Shown piece by piece: positions 8,276-16,203 of a DNA stretch of 64,000 bases (positions are counted from its first letter, which is position 1; each line of letters begins with the position of its first letter). The stretch comes from Cyanobacteria bacterium FACHB-DQ100. GTDB taxonomy: Bacteria; Cyanobacteriota; Cyanobacteriia; Leptolyngbyales; Leptolyngbyaceae. The notes under the pieces were generated by a model. That model was not told the origin of the DNA. It did no database searches and saw only the letters and a program-made list of their open reading frames with translations. Both the position numbers and the translations under genes were made by a program. The DNA is taken from the NCBI GenBank assembly GCA_014695195.1, contig JACJNW010000006.1, positions 62,001 to 126,000 of the forward strand. Reading direction: 5' to 3'.

Positions 8276-8513
8276 GACTTCGGGATTATTAAAGAGCGCT
8301 ACCAGTTCCCAAAAATCCTGCGCCACACCAGTCCCTCTGCGAAGACGCGATGCCTCACGTCTCTACGAAGGTCTTCAGAGAGCATTTAGAAATTTGGTGT
8401 GATGCCGACGACACATTAACTGTAGCAAGGAAAAATCACAGTCTGAAACAATCTCAAGAGGCATTTAATCGATCGCAATCCTCACGAACACCCTCGATCG
8501 ACCTCAGGCTGCC

Positions 8514-9857
8514 TTACAAAAGCTGCGCCGCTTCATACAGCCGCCTCAGAATTGCCGTAATCTTTGCACCGTATTGCGGATCGGCTGACCATCGCCCACT
8601 CAGTTGATCCACTAGGGGCGCAATCCCACGGGTGACAAACCGAAACCGAGGCGCAACCACTTCTTGCACTAGCGGCTCTGTACTGGCATAAGCTTTGAGT
8701 AGCTGAATATGTGCTCTCACGCCAGTTTGAGCATTCGGAAAACTTGCGCCTTCAGGGCCGCCGCCCACATCTCCCAGTCCGGCAAAGTTGTTTTGCGAGG
8801 GTTTAATCTCACCTCCGAAGCGCAAGTAGTTTGTTTCGAGCAGCATTTGACTGAAGGCAATATCGTAATTGACTCCTTCGATCGCAGCTTCACTGCGGTA
8901 GAGGTCTGCAAGCTGAGGATACTGTACGGGTGCGGCATCGTTGTTGCTGCGGAGAAATGCAATTAACTGTGCCGAAGTGGTGTTGCCGTTGCTCATGATG
9001 CGATCGAGCGTTCCCGGACAGATTTTTAGAATCGATCGCAACAGCACGGTTCGCGCTTGAGCATCCCAACCCACGGAGATCGTATAGTTTCGCAGGTCTA
9101 CCGCTTTGACAAAAACGACTTGACGATAATTCAAGCGACGAATGTTCGGATCTTGAGTTAAATCGATTCCCAGACGATCGGTTAAATCGATCGGAATGTA
9201 GGCATTGCCATTGACCAGAATTCCCTTCTCGCCGTAAATCTGCCCGTTAATGCTAATGCGAATTTCAGGATAGGTCGTGGAATCGGGTGGTAGAGCCGTG
9301 CCCCGCGCCCAAGCTACCAAACCATCTGCAATCCCACTTGCCAAATCGCGACGCTGATTTTGAATAATGAAGCGATCGTCTGGATTGGTGAGAAATCCAA
9401 CCGTCATCAGAAGCGATCCGCAGGTGATCTGACGAGTAAACGGCAGGCTCCCGAGTCCTGTGTCGGTATCGGGTCTGGCTCCTCGGCTCGGCAGTTGAGG
9501 AACGCGCCGAATCAGCGCTAGCAATAGCTGTTCGGCATTACGGCGACGCTGATCGTTATTGGCAATGTGATAAACGGTTGCCCCTCGCACGGCTGGATTA
9601 CTAAACGCATCGGCGCGGATTTCAAGCGCCACATCATCCGGACGATCGCGAGCGTTGATCCAGTCGATCGCTTGAGCCGCACTCAGCGCATCGGGCACAG
9701 ACAGGACTTCGACACCCCGCGATCGCAATTCTGTCACGACTAGATCGCGAGTCAGAATCATTTCTCTTGCTTCGGTTGTGCCTGCGACGACTGCCCCCGG
9801 ATCGGTGACACCGTTAACGCGATTGCCATGTCCGGCAGAAATAAAGATACGTCCCAT
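8514..9857 (-). CDS. Amidase_3 plus glucosaminidase peptidoglycan hydrolase (TftA-like)
   Basis: A 447-residue protein with an N-terminal zinc amidase domain (N-acetylmuramoyl-L-alanine amidase, about residues 1-190). The first zinc ligand is in ISAGHG and the Glu in TEAREM. A middle section (about 200-270) resembles a copper-amine-oxidase-N or stalk domain (GQIYGEKGILVNGNAYIPID). The C-terminal domain (about 290-447) resembles glucosaminidase/LytG (FSQMLLETNYLRFGG, NNFAGLG). This order is that of the protein named TftA in Nostoc, needed for tapered hormogonium ends; that identity is from memory. No signal peptide is obvious after the ATG at 9857. It would cut both the stem peptide and the glycan chain of peptidoglycan. 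Confidence 0.8.
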   Translation of the reverse strand: MGRIFISAGHGNRVNGVTDPGAVVAGTTEAREMILTRDLVVTELRSRGVEVLSVPDALSAAQAIDWINARDRPDDVALEIRADAFSNPAVRGATVYHIANNDQRRRNAEQLLLALIRRVPQLPSRGARPDTDTGLGSLPFTRQITCGSLLMTVGFLTNPDDRFIIQNQRRDLASGIADGLVAWARGTALPPDSTTYPEIRISINGQIYGEKGILVNGNAYIPIDLTDRLGIDLTQDPNIRRLNYRQVVFVKAVDLRNYTISVGWDAQARTVLLRSILKICPGTLDRIMSNGNTTSAQLIAFLRSNNDAAPVQYPQLADLYRSEAAIEGVNYDIAFSQMLLETNYLRFGGEIKPSQNNFAGLGDVGGGPEGASFPNAQTGVRAHIQLLKAYASTEPLVQEVVAPRFRFVTRGIAPLVDQLSGRWSADPQYGAKITAILRRLYEAAQLL

Positions 9858-10012
9858 CAGATTCTCAGCGTAACGAGGTTATGCACTTACATTGTCAGTG
9901 GCTCATTCTATCTTCTTTTGAGGAAATAGCTGATAAATGCCTCAAACTCTATCCACATAAGATAACGATATGCTTGAAGTGATTCCGCATCTGCAACTTG
10001 TTCATGCGTACT

Positions 10013-10948
10013 ATGAGTATTATTTACGATTTAGAACACACTACAAGCTATCGCTATCGCAATCCTGTTACTTTCGGAGAACACCGAGCGATTTTCTTAC
10101 CCAGTATTGGCTATAGTGGGCGCATCTTGAGCTATGCGATCGACAGCAACGTTCCCTGCAAAACTCGCTGGATGATGGATACGCTCTCGAATAATGTTGC
10201 ACTCCTGAGCTTCAGTGAACCTGCAAAAGAACTGAGTGTGACCTATCGAGTGAGAGCTGAGCATTTTGGCATTCCGACGATCGCTGATTTTCCGCTGGAT
10301 GCCCGTGCTGAAGAAATTCCCGTACAGTACACTCCGGGTGAATGGAATGATCTCTCTGTGTTCATTCGTCCACATACCGAAGATTCCGAAGGTCGGCTTG
10401 CAGCTTGGACAAAACAATTTGTGGCAGGCGACCAAGATAGTACCTTAGATGTCTTGCAACGCATGATGGATAGTATTAACACCACATTGAGCTATCAGTC
10501 ACGAGATGCAGAAGGGACTCAGAATCCGGCTGAGACACTCCGGTTACAGTCGGGGACTTGTCGAGACTATGCTTGGTTAATGATTGAAGCACTTCGACGC
10601 TTAGGGCTGGCTTGTCGCTTTGTCAGCGGCTATATTTACGATTCAGCCTTAGATGGCGGTGAGGTTGGCATGACAGGTTCCGGTGCAACTCATGCTTGGG
10701 CGCAGGTTTATTTACCGGGTGCAGGCTGGAGAGCTTATGATCCGACCAATCGAATTACAGCCGGATTTGATCTGATTCGAGTCGCGATCGCTCGTCATCC
10801 TGGACAGGTGATTCCGCTTTCTGGGTCTTGGTTTGGTGAGACGGATGACTATTTGGGAATGGATGTGAATGTTTCAATTCGCAAGTTAGGAATGTTGCCT
10901 GACTTTGAAGTGGCTCCCGCAGTTCCAATCGTGACAGCCTCGCAGTAA
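10013..10948 (+). CDS. Transglutaminase-like cysteine protease family protein
   Basis: A 311-residue cytoplasmic protein with the bacterial transglutaminase-like N-terminal domain (about residues 1-90) and the transglutaminase/protease core at about 160-260. The core has the catalytic Cys in SGTCRDYAWLM, the His in ATHAWAQVYLPG and the Asp in AYDPTNR, so the Cys-His-Asp triad is intact. Family members of this size are often found next to alpha-E and circularly permuted ATP-grasp genes making modified peptides, but none of these is adjacent here. I chose the ATG at 10013 (MSIIYDLEHTTSY) because homologues begin with this segment. Substrate unknown. Confidence 0.85.
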   Translation: MSIIYDLEHTTSYRYRNPVTFGEHRAIFLPSIGYSGRILSYAIDSNVPCKTRWMMDTLSNNVALLSFSEPAKELSVTYRVRAEHFGIPTIADFPLDARAEEIPVQYTPGEWNDLSVFIRPHTEDSEGRLAAWTKQFVAGDQDSTLDVLQRMMDSINTTLSYQSRDAEGTQNPAETLRLQSGTCRDYAWLMIEALRRLGLACRFVSGYIYDSALDGGEVGMTGSGATHAWAQVYLPGAGWRAYDPTNRITAGFDLIRVAIARHPGQVIPLSGSWFGETDDYLGMDVNVSIRKLGMLPDFEVAPAVPIVTASQ

Positions 10949-11035
10949 AATTCAGATTGTTTGCAACCAAAGACGGACGATCGCTCGTCTAGAATTTGCT
11001 GTAATCGAGTTGCGCGGAATCATTGAGATTAGAGC

Positions 11036-12631
11036 ATGAGCATCGGAGTATGGGTACTGGGCGATCAGCTTTGGACAGGGCAAACTGCATTGCAAAGCTG
11101 CAAAGATAACCCTGAGCAAACGCATGTCTTTTTTATTGAGTCGCTACACCATGCTCAACAGTTACCCTATCATCTGCAAAAGTTGGTGCTAGTTTGGTCA
11201 GCGATGCGCCATTTTGCTGAAGAACTGAAGCAAGAAGGCTGGATTGTTAGCTATACACAATCGATCGACTTTCAAACGCCGCTGATCAAGTGGATTGAGC
11301 AATACGGAATTACGGAACTGCGGGTGATGGCTCCGGTCGATCGTCCGTTTATGAAGCTGATTCAGTCACTCAATCTTCCTTGCTCTGTAACTTTTACTCC
11401 GAACAATCGCTTCATTTGGCAGGATCAAGAGTTTGTCGATTGGGCACGATCTCGCAAGCGTCTATTGATGGAAGACTTTTATCGTGAAGGACGGCAGCGA
11501 TTTAATGTTTTGATGGATGGGAAGCATCCGCTTGGAGGGCGCTGGAACTTCGATCGGGACAATCGCAAGCCCCCCAAAGGTAAATTGACTCTGCCCGAAG
11601 CACTTTGGTTTGAGCCAGACCAGATCACCCAAAACGTGATTGACTGGGTAAAGCAGTCCCCAAATCTTAAAGATAGTCAAGCCTATTGGCAGATTGAACC
11701 CTTTCAATGGGGAGTCACCCGCACACAAGCATTACAGGTACTAGACTTCTTTATTAAAACTCGGCTGTCTAACTTTGGCCCTTATCAGGATGCAATGGTC
11801 ACGGGTGAACAGACCCTATGGCACGCAATGTTATCGCCTTATCTGAACATTGGACTATTGCATCCTTTAGAAGTGGTACAAGCCGCAGAGCAGGCTTATT
11901 ACGCTAATCGGGATACCTGGGAACTCAATAGCGTTGAAGGCTTTGTCAGACAAATCATCGGCTGGCGTGAATATATGCACGGTATCTATGTCTACATGGG
12001 CGAAGACTATCCCGATCGCAACTGGTTTAATCACACGCAACCGCTTCCAGAGTTTTACTGGACAGGCGAAACAAAGATGAACTGTTTGCACCATGTTCTG
12101 ACTCAAGTTAAAGCGACGGGATACGCCCACCACATTCAGCGATTGATGGTTCTGAACAACTTTGCATTGATTGCAGGGATCTCTCCGCAAGAATTGCAGG
12201 ACTGGTTTCATACTGCCTTTATTGATGGGTATGACTGGGTGATGCAAGCGAATGTGATTGGCATGGGGCAGTATGCAGATGGTGGCATGATGGCATCAAA
12301 GCCTTATGCCGCTTCAGCAAATTACATCAATACCATGAGTGACTATTGCAAACACTGTACATACAATCCCCGCAGTCGCACTGGAGAAACGGCTTGCCCG
12401 TTTAACTTCATGTATTGGGACTTTCTTGCCCGACATTACGACAAGCTTAAGCACAATCCACGCATGACACAGATCTATCGCAACTTAGAGCGCATCTCAG
12501 CCGAGGAACTTCAGCTAATTCGCGCCGAAGCAGAACAGTGGAGAACCGAACAGCGACAGACCGAATATCCCCTTCCTTCTACCCCTGCACCTCATGGATC
12601 GCCTGACGCAACTCCGCAATCAGTACCTTGA
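11036..12631 (+). CDS. FeS-type cryptochrome/photolyase (FeS-BCP family)
   Basis: A 531-residue flavoprotein of the prokaryotic (6-4) photolyase group, which uses blue light and FAD to repair UV lesions. The N-terminus (WVLGDQLW) is the antenna-binding alpha/beta domain. The C-terminal half carries the conserved Cys of MNCLHHVL and the cluster YCKHCTYNP plus GETACPFNF; together these four Cys bind a 4Fe-4S cluster in this family (PhrB, CryB). HHIQRLMVLNNF is the family's active-site segment. The last 30 residues are Pro/Gln-rich and probably disordered. The 109-residue gene downstream overlaps its end by 38 bp, so the two are probably cotranscribed. Confidence 0.9.
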   Translation: MSIGVWVLGDQLWTGQTALQSCKDNPEQTHVFFIESLHHAQQLPYHLQKLVLVWSAMRHFAEELKQEGWIVSYTQSIDFQTPLIKWIEQYGITELRVMAPVDRPFMKLIQSLNLPCSVTFTPNNRFIWQDQEFVDWARSRKRLLMEDFYREGRQRFNVLMDGKHPLGGRWNFDRDNRKPPKGKLTLPEALWFEPDQITQNVIDWVKQSPNLKDSQAYWQIEPFQWGVTRTQALQVLDFFIKTRLSNFGPYQDAMVTGEQTLWHAMLSPYLNIGLLHPLEVVQAAEQAYYANRDTWELNSVEGFVRQIIGWREYMHGIYVYMGEDYPDRNWFNHTQPLPEFYWTGETKMNCLHHVLTQVKATGYAHHIQRLMVLNNFALIAGISPQELQDWFHTAFIDGYDWVMQANVIGMGQYADGGMMASKPYAASANYINTMSDYCKHCTYNPRSRTGETACPFNFMYWDFLARHYDKLKHNPRMTQIYRNLERISAEELQLIRAEAEQWRTEQRQTEYPLPSTPAPHGSPDATPQSVP

Positions 12632-12923
12632 CCTAACAAATCACGTTTTGCCAGACTTAGCCCGATCGCGCCATTTCCCCGTTCGCTACAATCATTGCTT
12701 TCAGCGCATTATTCTAGATAATCTATTCGATCGCTGCTGGTATGAAGTCTTAGAACGTAAGCGCATTCCTGCCTATCAGCAATTAACCGAAGCCCAGTTA
12801 GAAAGCGCGATCGCACTAGCAAACAGCATCATCGCTCAGCCTGACTCATACTTACAGCAACTCAATCAAAACAGCTTAAACTGGCGCGGAAAAGCGAGTG
12901 AATCAAACTCCCAAAAGCGCTAG
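12594..12923 (+). CDS. Conserved small protein of unknown function, coupled to photolyase
   Basis: A 109-residue basic, Tyr- and Arg-containing protein that starts inside the 3' end of the photolyase gene. The central part (RYNHCFQRIILDNLFDRC, then LTEAQLESAIALANSII) is helical and reads like a compact soluble domain. I recognise no catalytic motif. The 38-bp overlap with the photolyase gene suggests coupled translation and a linked role, for example a photolyase accessory factor, but nothing in the sequence proves this. No signal peptide or membrane segment. Confidence 0.7.
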   Translation: MDRLTQLRNQYLDLTNHVLPDLARSRHFPVRYNHCFQRIILDNLFDRCWYEVLERKRIPAYQQLTEAQLESAIALANSIIAQPDSYLQQLNQNSLNWRGKASESNSQKR

Positions 12924-13044
12924 ATTCTCTAGAATTGTGAGACGATAGGCTCCCTGCTCGATCGTAATTTCCTGAATGCTTAGCGTGTAGCTATAATCTT
13001 AATCAGTTATATAATCAAACTCACTCTGATTGCCAAGTTTCCCT

Positions 13045-13407
13045 ATGCCTAAAGCGAGACCCTCAAAGGTTGATCCAGCGATTCTTGCGGCAGTCGCTGA
13101 CTATTTCAAGGTGCTGTCAGAAATGAGTCGGCTCCAGATTCTGACTTGCCTGAAATCGGGGGCAAAGAACGTCATGGAAATTTCAGAGGCAACGGGATTA
13201 GGACAAGCAAATTTGTCTAAGCACCTAAAGGTTTTATACCAAGCTGGCATACTCTCGCGTGAAGCAAAGGGAACGAGCGCCTACTACAAAATTGCCGACC
13301 CAATGATTTTTGAGTTCTGTGAGTTAGCTTGCGATCGCGTGGCTGAACGAGCGGAACAACAGTCAGCAAGTTTAAAGGCTTTACGCAGCAAAACCTCCGT
13401 GTTCTAG
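13045..13407 (+). CDS. ArsR-family winged-helix regulator
   Basis: A 120-residue regulator. The winged helix spans about residues 20-100, with LSEMSRLQILTCLKSG, the recognition helix GLGQANLSKHLKVLYQAG and the wing AKGTSAYYKIAD. The usual metal-sensing CxC motif in the recognition helix is absent; two Cys occur near the C-terminus (EFCELACDR), which could sense metal or redox state. I start at the ATG at 13045. It sits just upstream of a broken heme oxygenase gene whose ribosome site (AGGAGG) begins at the regulator's stop, so the two probably once formed an operon and the regulator may have controlled heme breakdown. Confidence 0.85.
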   Translation: MPKARPSKVDPAILAAVADYFKVLSEMSRLQILTCLKSGAKNVMEISEATGLGQANLSKHLKVLYQAGILSREAKGTSAYYKIADPMIFEFCELACDRVAERAEQQSASLKALRSKTSVF

Positions 13408-13449
13408 GAGGCTTACAGAACATAAGCTTTGAAAAATCAATTCTGTTTG

Positions 13450-14073
13450 ATCGCTGGAACGGCGCTGTATCGCAAACTGTTTGAGCCATTGTCTCTGTCG
13501 CGATACAGGTAAAACTTACTGTCTGCTTCAAGCACTCTCCAAGCCACGCAAATCATCCGATCATTGGAGCGATTGTATTTCCCGAACTTCACCGCACTGC
13601 GAATTTAGAGCGCGACTTAGCCTTCTTCTACGGTGACAACTGGCGAGAAGAAATCGCACCCCTGCCCGCAGGTCAAATCTATGTTGATCGACTGCGCGAG
13701 ATTTCTAATACCGAATTAAACATAGAATGCGACAGATCATACTCAAAGTCCCCCAGAATGGGGGATTTAGGGGGCGAGAATCTGTCGCATCCACAAATCA
13801 ATCTGGTATAACACAAACCCGGTTTTGTTGATTGCTCATGCTTATACATGCTACTTGGGCGATTTGTCAGGTGGTCAAGCATTGAAACGAATTGTGCGAT
13901 CGGCATTAAAACTACAAACCGTTCAGAGCACAGAATTCTATGAGTTTGAGCAACTCCCGACTGTAGAGGCAAAGCTAGCCTTCAAAGGGTGGGCAATTTG
14001 GCTGCTGAAAGCCGTTGGATTAGCGCACAAAGTTGTCATGCCGCCGCAGTCTACTACTGCCCCTAAACTGTAG
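13450..14073 (+). pseudogene. Heme oxygenase pseudogene, interrupted by a MITE
   Basis: Heme oxygenase opens heme to biliverdin for phycobilin synthesis. Here only fragments remain. One stretch (13545 onwards) reads HANHPIIGAIVFPELHR, then LERDLAFFYGDNW and YVDRLREIS. After a small element inserted at about 13708-13813, a different frame resumes with PVLLIAHAYTCYLGDLSGGQ and FYEFEQLP, both diagnostic of heme oxygenase. The proximal His that begins the family N-terminus is missing; the sequence before 13527 is out of frame and only loosely similar (TALYRKLFEPL). The C-terminus after KLAFK also differs from the family. So the gene has lost its 5' part, acquired frameshifts, and been hit by an insertion. 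A functional copy must exist elsewhere if the strain makes phycobilins. Confidence 0.8.
13708..13813. mobile_element. MITE-like palindromic element inside the heme oxygenase relic
   Basis: An 11-bp perfect inverted repeat (ATGCGACAGAT at 13727-13737, ATCTGTCGCAT at 13780-13790) flanks a core containing TCCCCCA/GGGGGA, a motif common in cyanobacterial intergenic repeats. Outside it, weaker matches (ATACC at the left, GGTAT at the right) extend the palindrome to about 106 bp. It interrupts the heme oxygenase frame between LREISN and PVLLIAHAYT. No coding capacity; movement would depend on a transposase in trans. Confidence 0.65.
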
Positions 14074-14232
14074 TGAAACCAGGAATATTTTTGCAGTTAA
14101 AGCATTAACAGCTAAGTTAAAGCGATAGTTAGCAGGTCTCGCCTGCGATCGCGCTCTGAGCTTAAAATTCCGCGAAGCGAGTTGTGCGAGTCTATCAACG
14201 TCCTCACAAGTTCCTCACAGTCTTTGCGTATC

Positions 14233-14270
14233 TTGAACATAGAGCGATTTAGTTCTCGCTCTATGTTCAA
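14233..14270 (+). promoter_or_regulatory. 14-bp perfect hairpin in the hsp20 leader
   Basis: A stem with arms at 14233-14246 and 14257-14270 around a 10-base loop, inner sequence CATAGAGCG/CGCTCTATG. It ends 20 bases before the ATG and about 10 bases before the GGAGG ribosome site. It could be an RNA thermometer module, an mRNA stabiliser or a repressor operator. The ribosome site itself is not in the stem, unlike the short thermometer of Synechocystis hsp17. Confidence 0.55.
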
Positions 14271-14290
14271 AGAAGACCAGGAGGAATGTT

Positions 14291-14941
14291 ATGTCGCTGA
14301 TTCACTGGCAACCTCTTAAAGAATTGGAAGCATTACGGCATCAGATGAATCAGGTTTTCGATGCGTGGCTGCACCCAGATCCAGAAGCCCGATCGCTGTC
14401 ACCAATCGACGGTATGGCTTGGACACCTGCGATCGAACTTCACGAAACCGATACCGATGTCGTTCTCAAAGCAGAAGTTCCGGGGATAGAAGCAAAAGAT
14501 CTGGATGTGCAAGTTTCTGAACATACGATATCGATCTCTGGTCATCACCAAGAGGAAACACGAACCGAAGAAAAAGGCGTATTTCGCTCTGAGCTGCGGT
14601 ATGGACAGTTTCAACGCTTGATTCCGCTCCCAACGGCGGTGCAATACGACCAAGTGAAAGCAGACTTCAAGAACGGCATTCTGACACTAACCTTGCCTAA
14701 AATTGAATCGGCACGTAAGCCTGTAGTGAAGGTGAACCTGGAAGAAAAATTGCGCGAGGCAACGACTCAACACCGGCAAGCCAAAGAACACCAGGAACAA
14801 ACCGTCCACCGCCGGGCTGAAGATGCTTTAGAAACGATGCAAATGGGTGATCTTGATCAAGCGACACGGGAAACGCTAACCCAAGAGCGACACCAAAACG
14901 AGCAGCGGCAAGAATCTGCTCATCTGCGAGCCAACCAGTAA
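14291..14941 (+). CDS. hspA: Small heat-shock protein (Hsp20/alpha-crystallin)
   Basis: An ATP-independent chaperone that binds unfolding proteins, and in cyanobacteria also thylakoid membranes. The alpha-crystallin domain is at about residues 45-145, with WTPAIELHETDTDVVL, AEVPGIEAKDLDVQV, and the hallmark GILTLTLPK near residue 138. The protein is 216 residues, roughly 60-65 longer than the usual Hsp17; the extra C-terminal tail is almost entirely Glu, Gln, Arg and His (QAKEHQEQTVHRRAEDA) and predicted helical or disordered. It has a strong ribosome site (GGAGG) and the hairpin leader described above. A 56-residue gene follows 31 bp downstream and a terminator ends the unit. Confidence 0.93.
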   Translation: MSLIHWQPLKELEALRHQMNQVFDAWLHPDPEARSLSPIDGMAWTPAIELHETDTDVVLKAEVPGIEAKDLDVQVSEHTISISGHHQEETRTEEKGVFRSELRYGQFQRLIPLPTAVQYDQVKADFKNGILTLTLPKIESARKPVVKVNLEEKLREATTQHRQAKEHQEQTVHRRAEDALETMQMGDLDQATRETLTQERHQNEQRQESAHLRANQ

Positions 14942-14972
14942 AAGCAACCTACGTACTGTTTGAGGAGAAAAT

Positions 14973-15143
14973 ATGTTTACTCGAATGCGATCGAGTTGGG
15001 AAACTGTGAAGGCAATTCCAAACGAAGTTGGACAATTTATCGCTGGAGCAATCAGTCGCATCTTTGGACTCAACGATGATAACTATCCAGCAACCGGAGT
15101 TCAACCCTTTGAAGGAGAACCCGCTAAGGAAAAACATTTCTAG
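14973..15143 (+). CDS. 56-residue protein downstream of hsp20
   Basis: A small gene with a good ribosome site (GAGGAGAAA) six bases before ATG 14973. The product starts MFTRMRSSWETVKAIP and continues with NEVGQFIAGAISRIFGL. The first half could form an amphipathic helix; the tail is Pro/Glu/Lys-rich. It sits between the hsp20 gene and the strong terminator at 15164, so it is very likely cotranscribed with hsp20 and heat-induced. I do not recognise a family. A membrane-associated stress peptide is possible but unproven. Confidence 0.7.
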   Translation: MFTRMRSSWETVKAIPNEVGQFIAGAISRIFGLNDDNYPATGVQPFEGEPAKEKHF

Positions 15144-15163
15144 CTTGAATTGTGAATCAGGAG

Positions 15164-15196
15164 ATGAGTTGAGGATTACAACCTCAACTCATTTTT
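15164..15196 (+). terminator. Rho-independent terminator of the hsp20 unit
   Basis: An 11-bp perfect stem (ATGAGTTGAGG at 15164-15174 with CCTCAACTCAT at 15182-15192), a 7-base loop and a run of T follow the 56-residue gene by 20 bp. Confidence 0.9.
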
Positions 15197-15234
15197 ATGA
15201 TATTGAAGATTCAAGATAGTGAAGATTCAAGAAT

Positions 15235-15413
15235 GGCTCAGATCTCCAGCAAGCTGCTTCTGATATTCAGCATTCAAATCGCCTGTTGGATAGTACCAAA
15301 TATTCCAGTTGCCAAGGCCATATTGTGCCGGATCAAAGCGTTCGTCGCGTCCAAGATAGATATTAAAGGCACTTGCAGAATATTCGTACCGAGTTAAGCG
15401 ATCGTGCTCTTTT
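15235..15413 (-). pseudogene. Fragment of a CrtO-like carotenoid oxidoreductase
   Basis: About 60 codons on the reverse strand read YEYSASAFNIYLG, then YGLGNWNIWYYPTGD and EYQKQLAGDLSH. From memory this closely resembles an internal segment of the CrtO/phytoene-desaturase-like FAD proteins (beta-carotene ketolase and relatives). Neither a FAD-binding N-terminus nor a C-terminus is present, and the frame is not open beyond the fragment, so it is a relic. The flanking DNA to 15516 holds nothing recognisable. The family name is from memory and may be off by subfamily. Confidence 0.55.
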
Positions 15414-15516
15414 TAGCTCAGCTTTATCTTCGACTGCTGCTCAGGTTCTAAATGTTCAGCCGAGTAGCACTAACGCAACGCCGAACAGGACTTGTAGAAC
15501 GTCGATCGAACCTACA

Positions 15517-15810
15517 TTAAATTCGCGTCGAAATCGATCGCAGCTCATCTGGAATTACGTCCGCATCCGAAAACTCCAGAATCGTTTCTGACAGTCCCAA
15601 ATATCCCGATTCTGCAAATGATAACAACATCCGTTGCAGCGCAAACCACACTTCCGGTTCATATTCCCAATCGCGCCCCCGACTTGCCCGACCAGAAATC
15701 GACTTCAGCGCCCAAAAATAACTATTTCGCACCACAGACCCCCCTTTTTTGAACGGCGGCACATCTTCGTGATGCAGATACAGAATATCGCTTTCGATTC
15801 TCGCTCTCAT
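15517..15810 (-). CDS. Hypothetical 97-residue protein
   Basis: A small acidic protein beginning MRARIESDILYLHHEDVPP, with a helical C-terminus (ALQRMLLSFAESGYLG, ETILEFSDADVIPDELRS). There are no metal-binding or membrane motifs. It lies 66 bp downstream of the RRM gene on the same strand and may be cotranscribed with it. The codon use is like the backbone genes and the frame is clean, so I think it is real, but I do not recognise the family. Confidence 0.5.
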   Translation of the reverse strand: MRARIESDILYLHHEDVPPFKKGGSVVRNSYFWALKSISGRASRGRDWEYEPEVWFALQRMLLSFAESGYLGLSETILEFSDADVIPDELRSISTRI

Positions 15811-15876
15811 TTTTCCAACCTACAAGAAATCCCCCATAGCCATACGCTACAGGGGATTCAATTCTAGCGAATTAAA

Positions 15877-16203
15877 TTAATAGCCGCCGCGCGAGAATCC
15901 GCCTCGACGATCGCCACCATTGCGACCACCGCCACCGCCACTGCGACCACCGCCCGATTCTTCACGGGGCTTTGCCTTGTTGACGCGCATATCACGACCC
16001 ATCCATTCCGCACCGTCTAGGGCTTCGATCGCTTTATCTTCTTCGGCATCCGTTTCCATTTCCACAAATCCGAACCCACGCATCCGTCCAGTTTCACGAT
16101 CAACCGGAAGCTGAACGCGCTTAACAGATCCGTATTCTGCGAAGATTTCGGTCAAATCTTCCCGCGTAACCTCGTAAGATAGGTTACCTACATAAATCGA
16201 CAT
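15877..16203 (-). CDS. RRM-type RNA-binding protein (cyanobacterial Rbp family)
   Basis: A 108-residue protein with one RNA recognition motif at residues 1-80. RNP2 is IYVGNL at residues 3-8 and RNP1 is RGFGFVEM near residue 42, both intact with the aromatic residues that stack on RNA. The tail (about 83-108) is Gly/Arg-rich (GGGRNGGDRRGGFSRGG), as in the cold-inducible Rbp class. In cyanobacteria these proteins are induced by cold and help mRNA stability or thylakoid localisation. I start at ATG 16203 because the RRM begins there directly. The upstream 150 bp could be a cold-responsive leader, which is not provable from sequence. Confidence 0.93.
   Translation of the reverse strand: MSIYVGNLSYEVTREDLTEIFAEYGSVKRVQLPVDRETGRMRGFGFVEMETDAEEDKAIEALDGAEWMGRDMRVNKAKPREESGGGRSGGGGGRNGGDRRGGFSRGGY

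Noticed and set aside
8340-8390. Short imperfect palindrome (AGACGCG/CGTCTCT) upstream of cheB
   Set aside because: It resembles common cyanobacterial intergenic repeats but is too degenerate and isolated here to call as an element.
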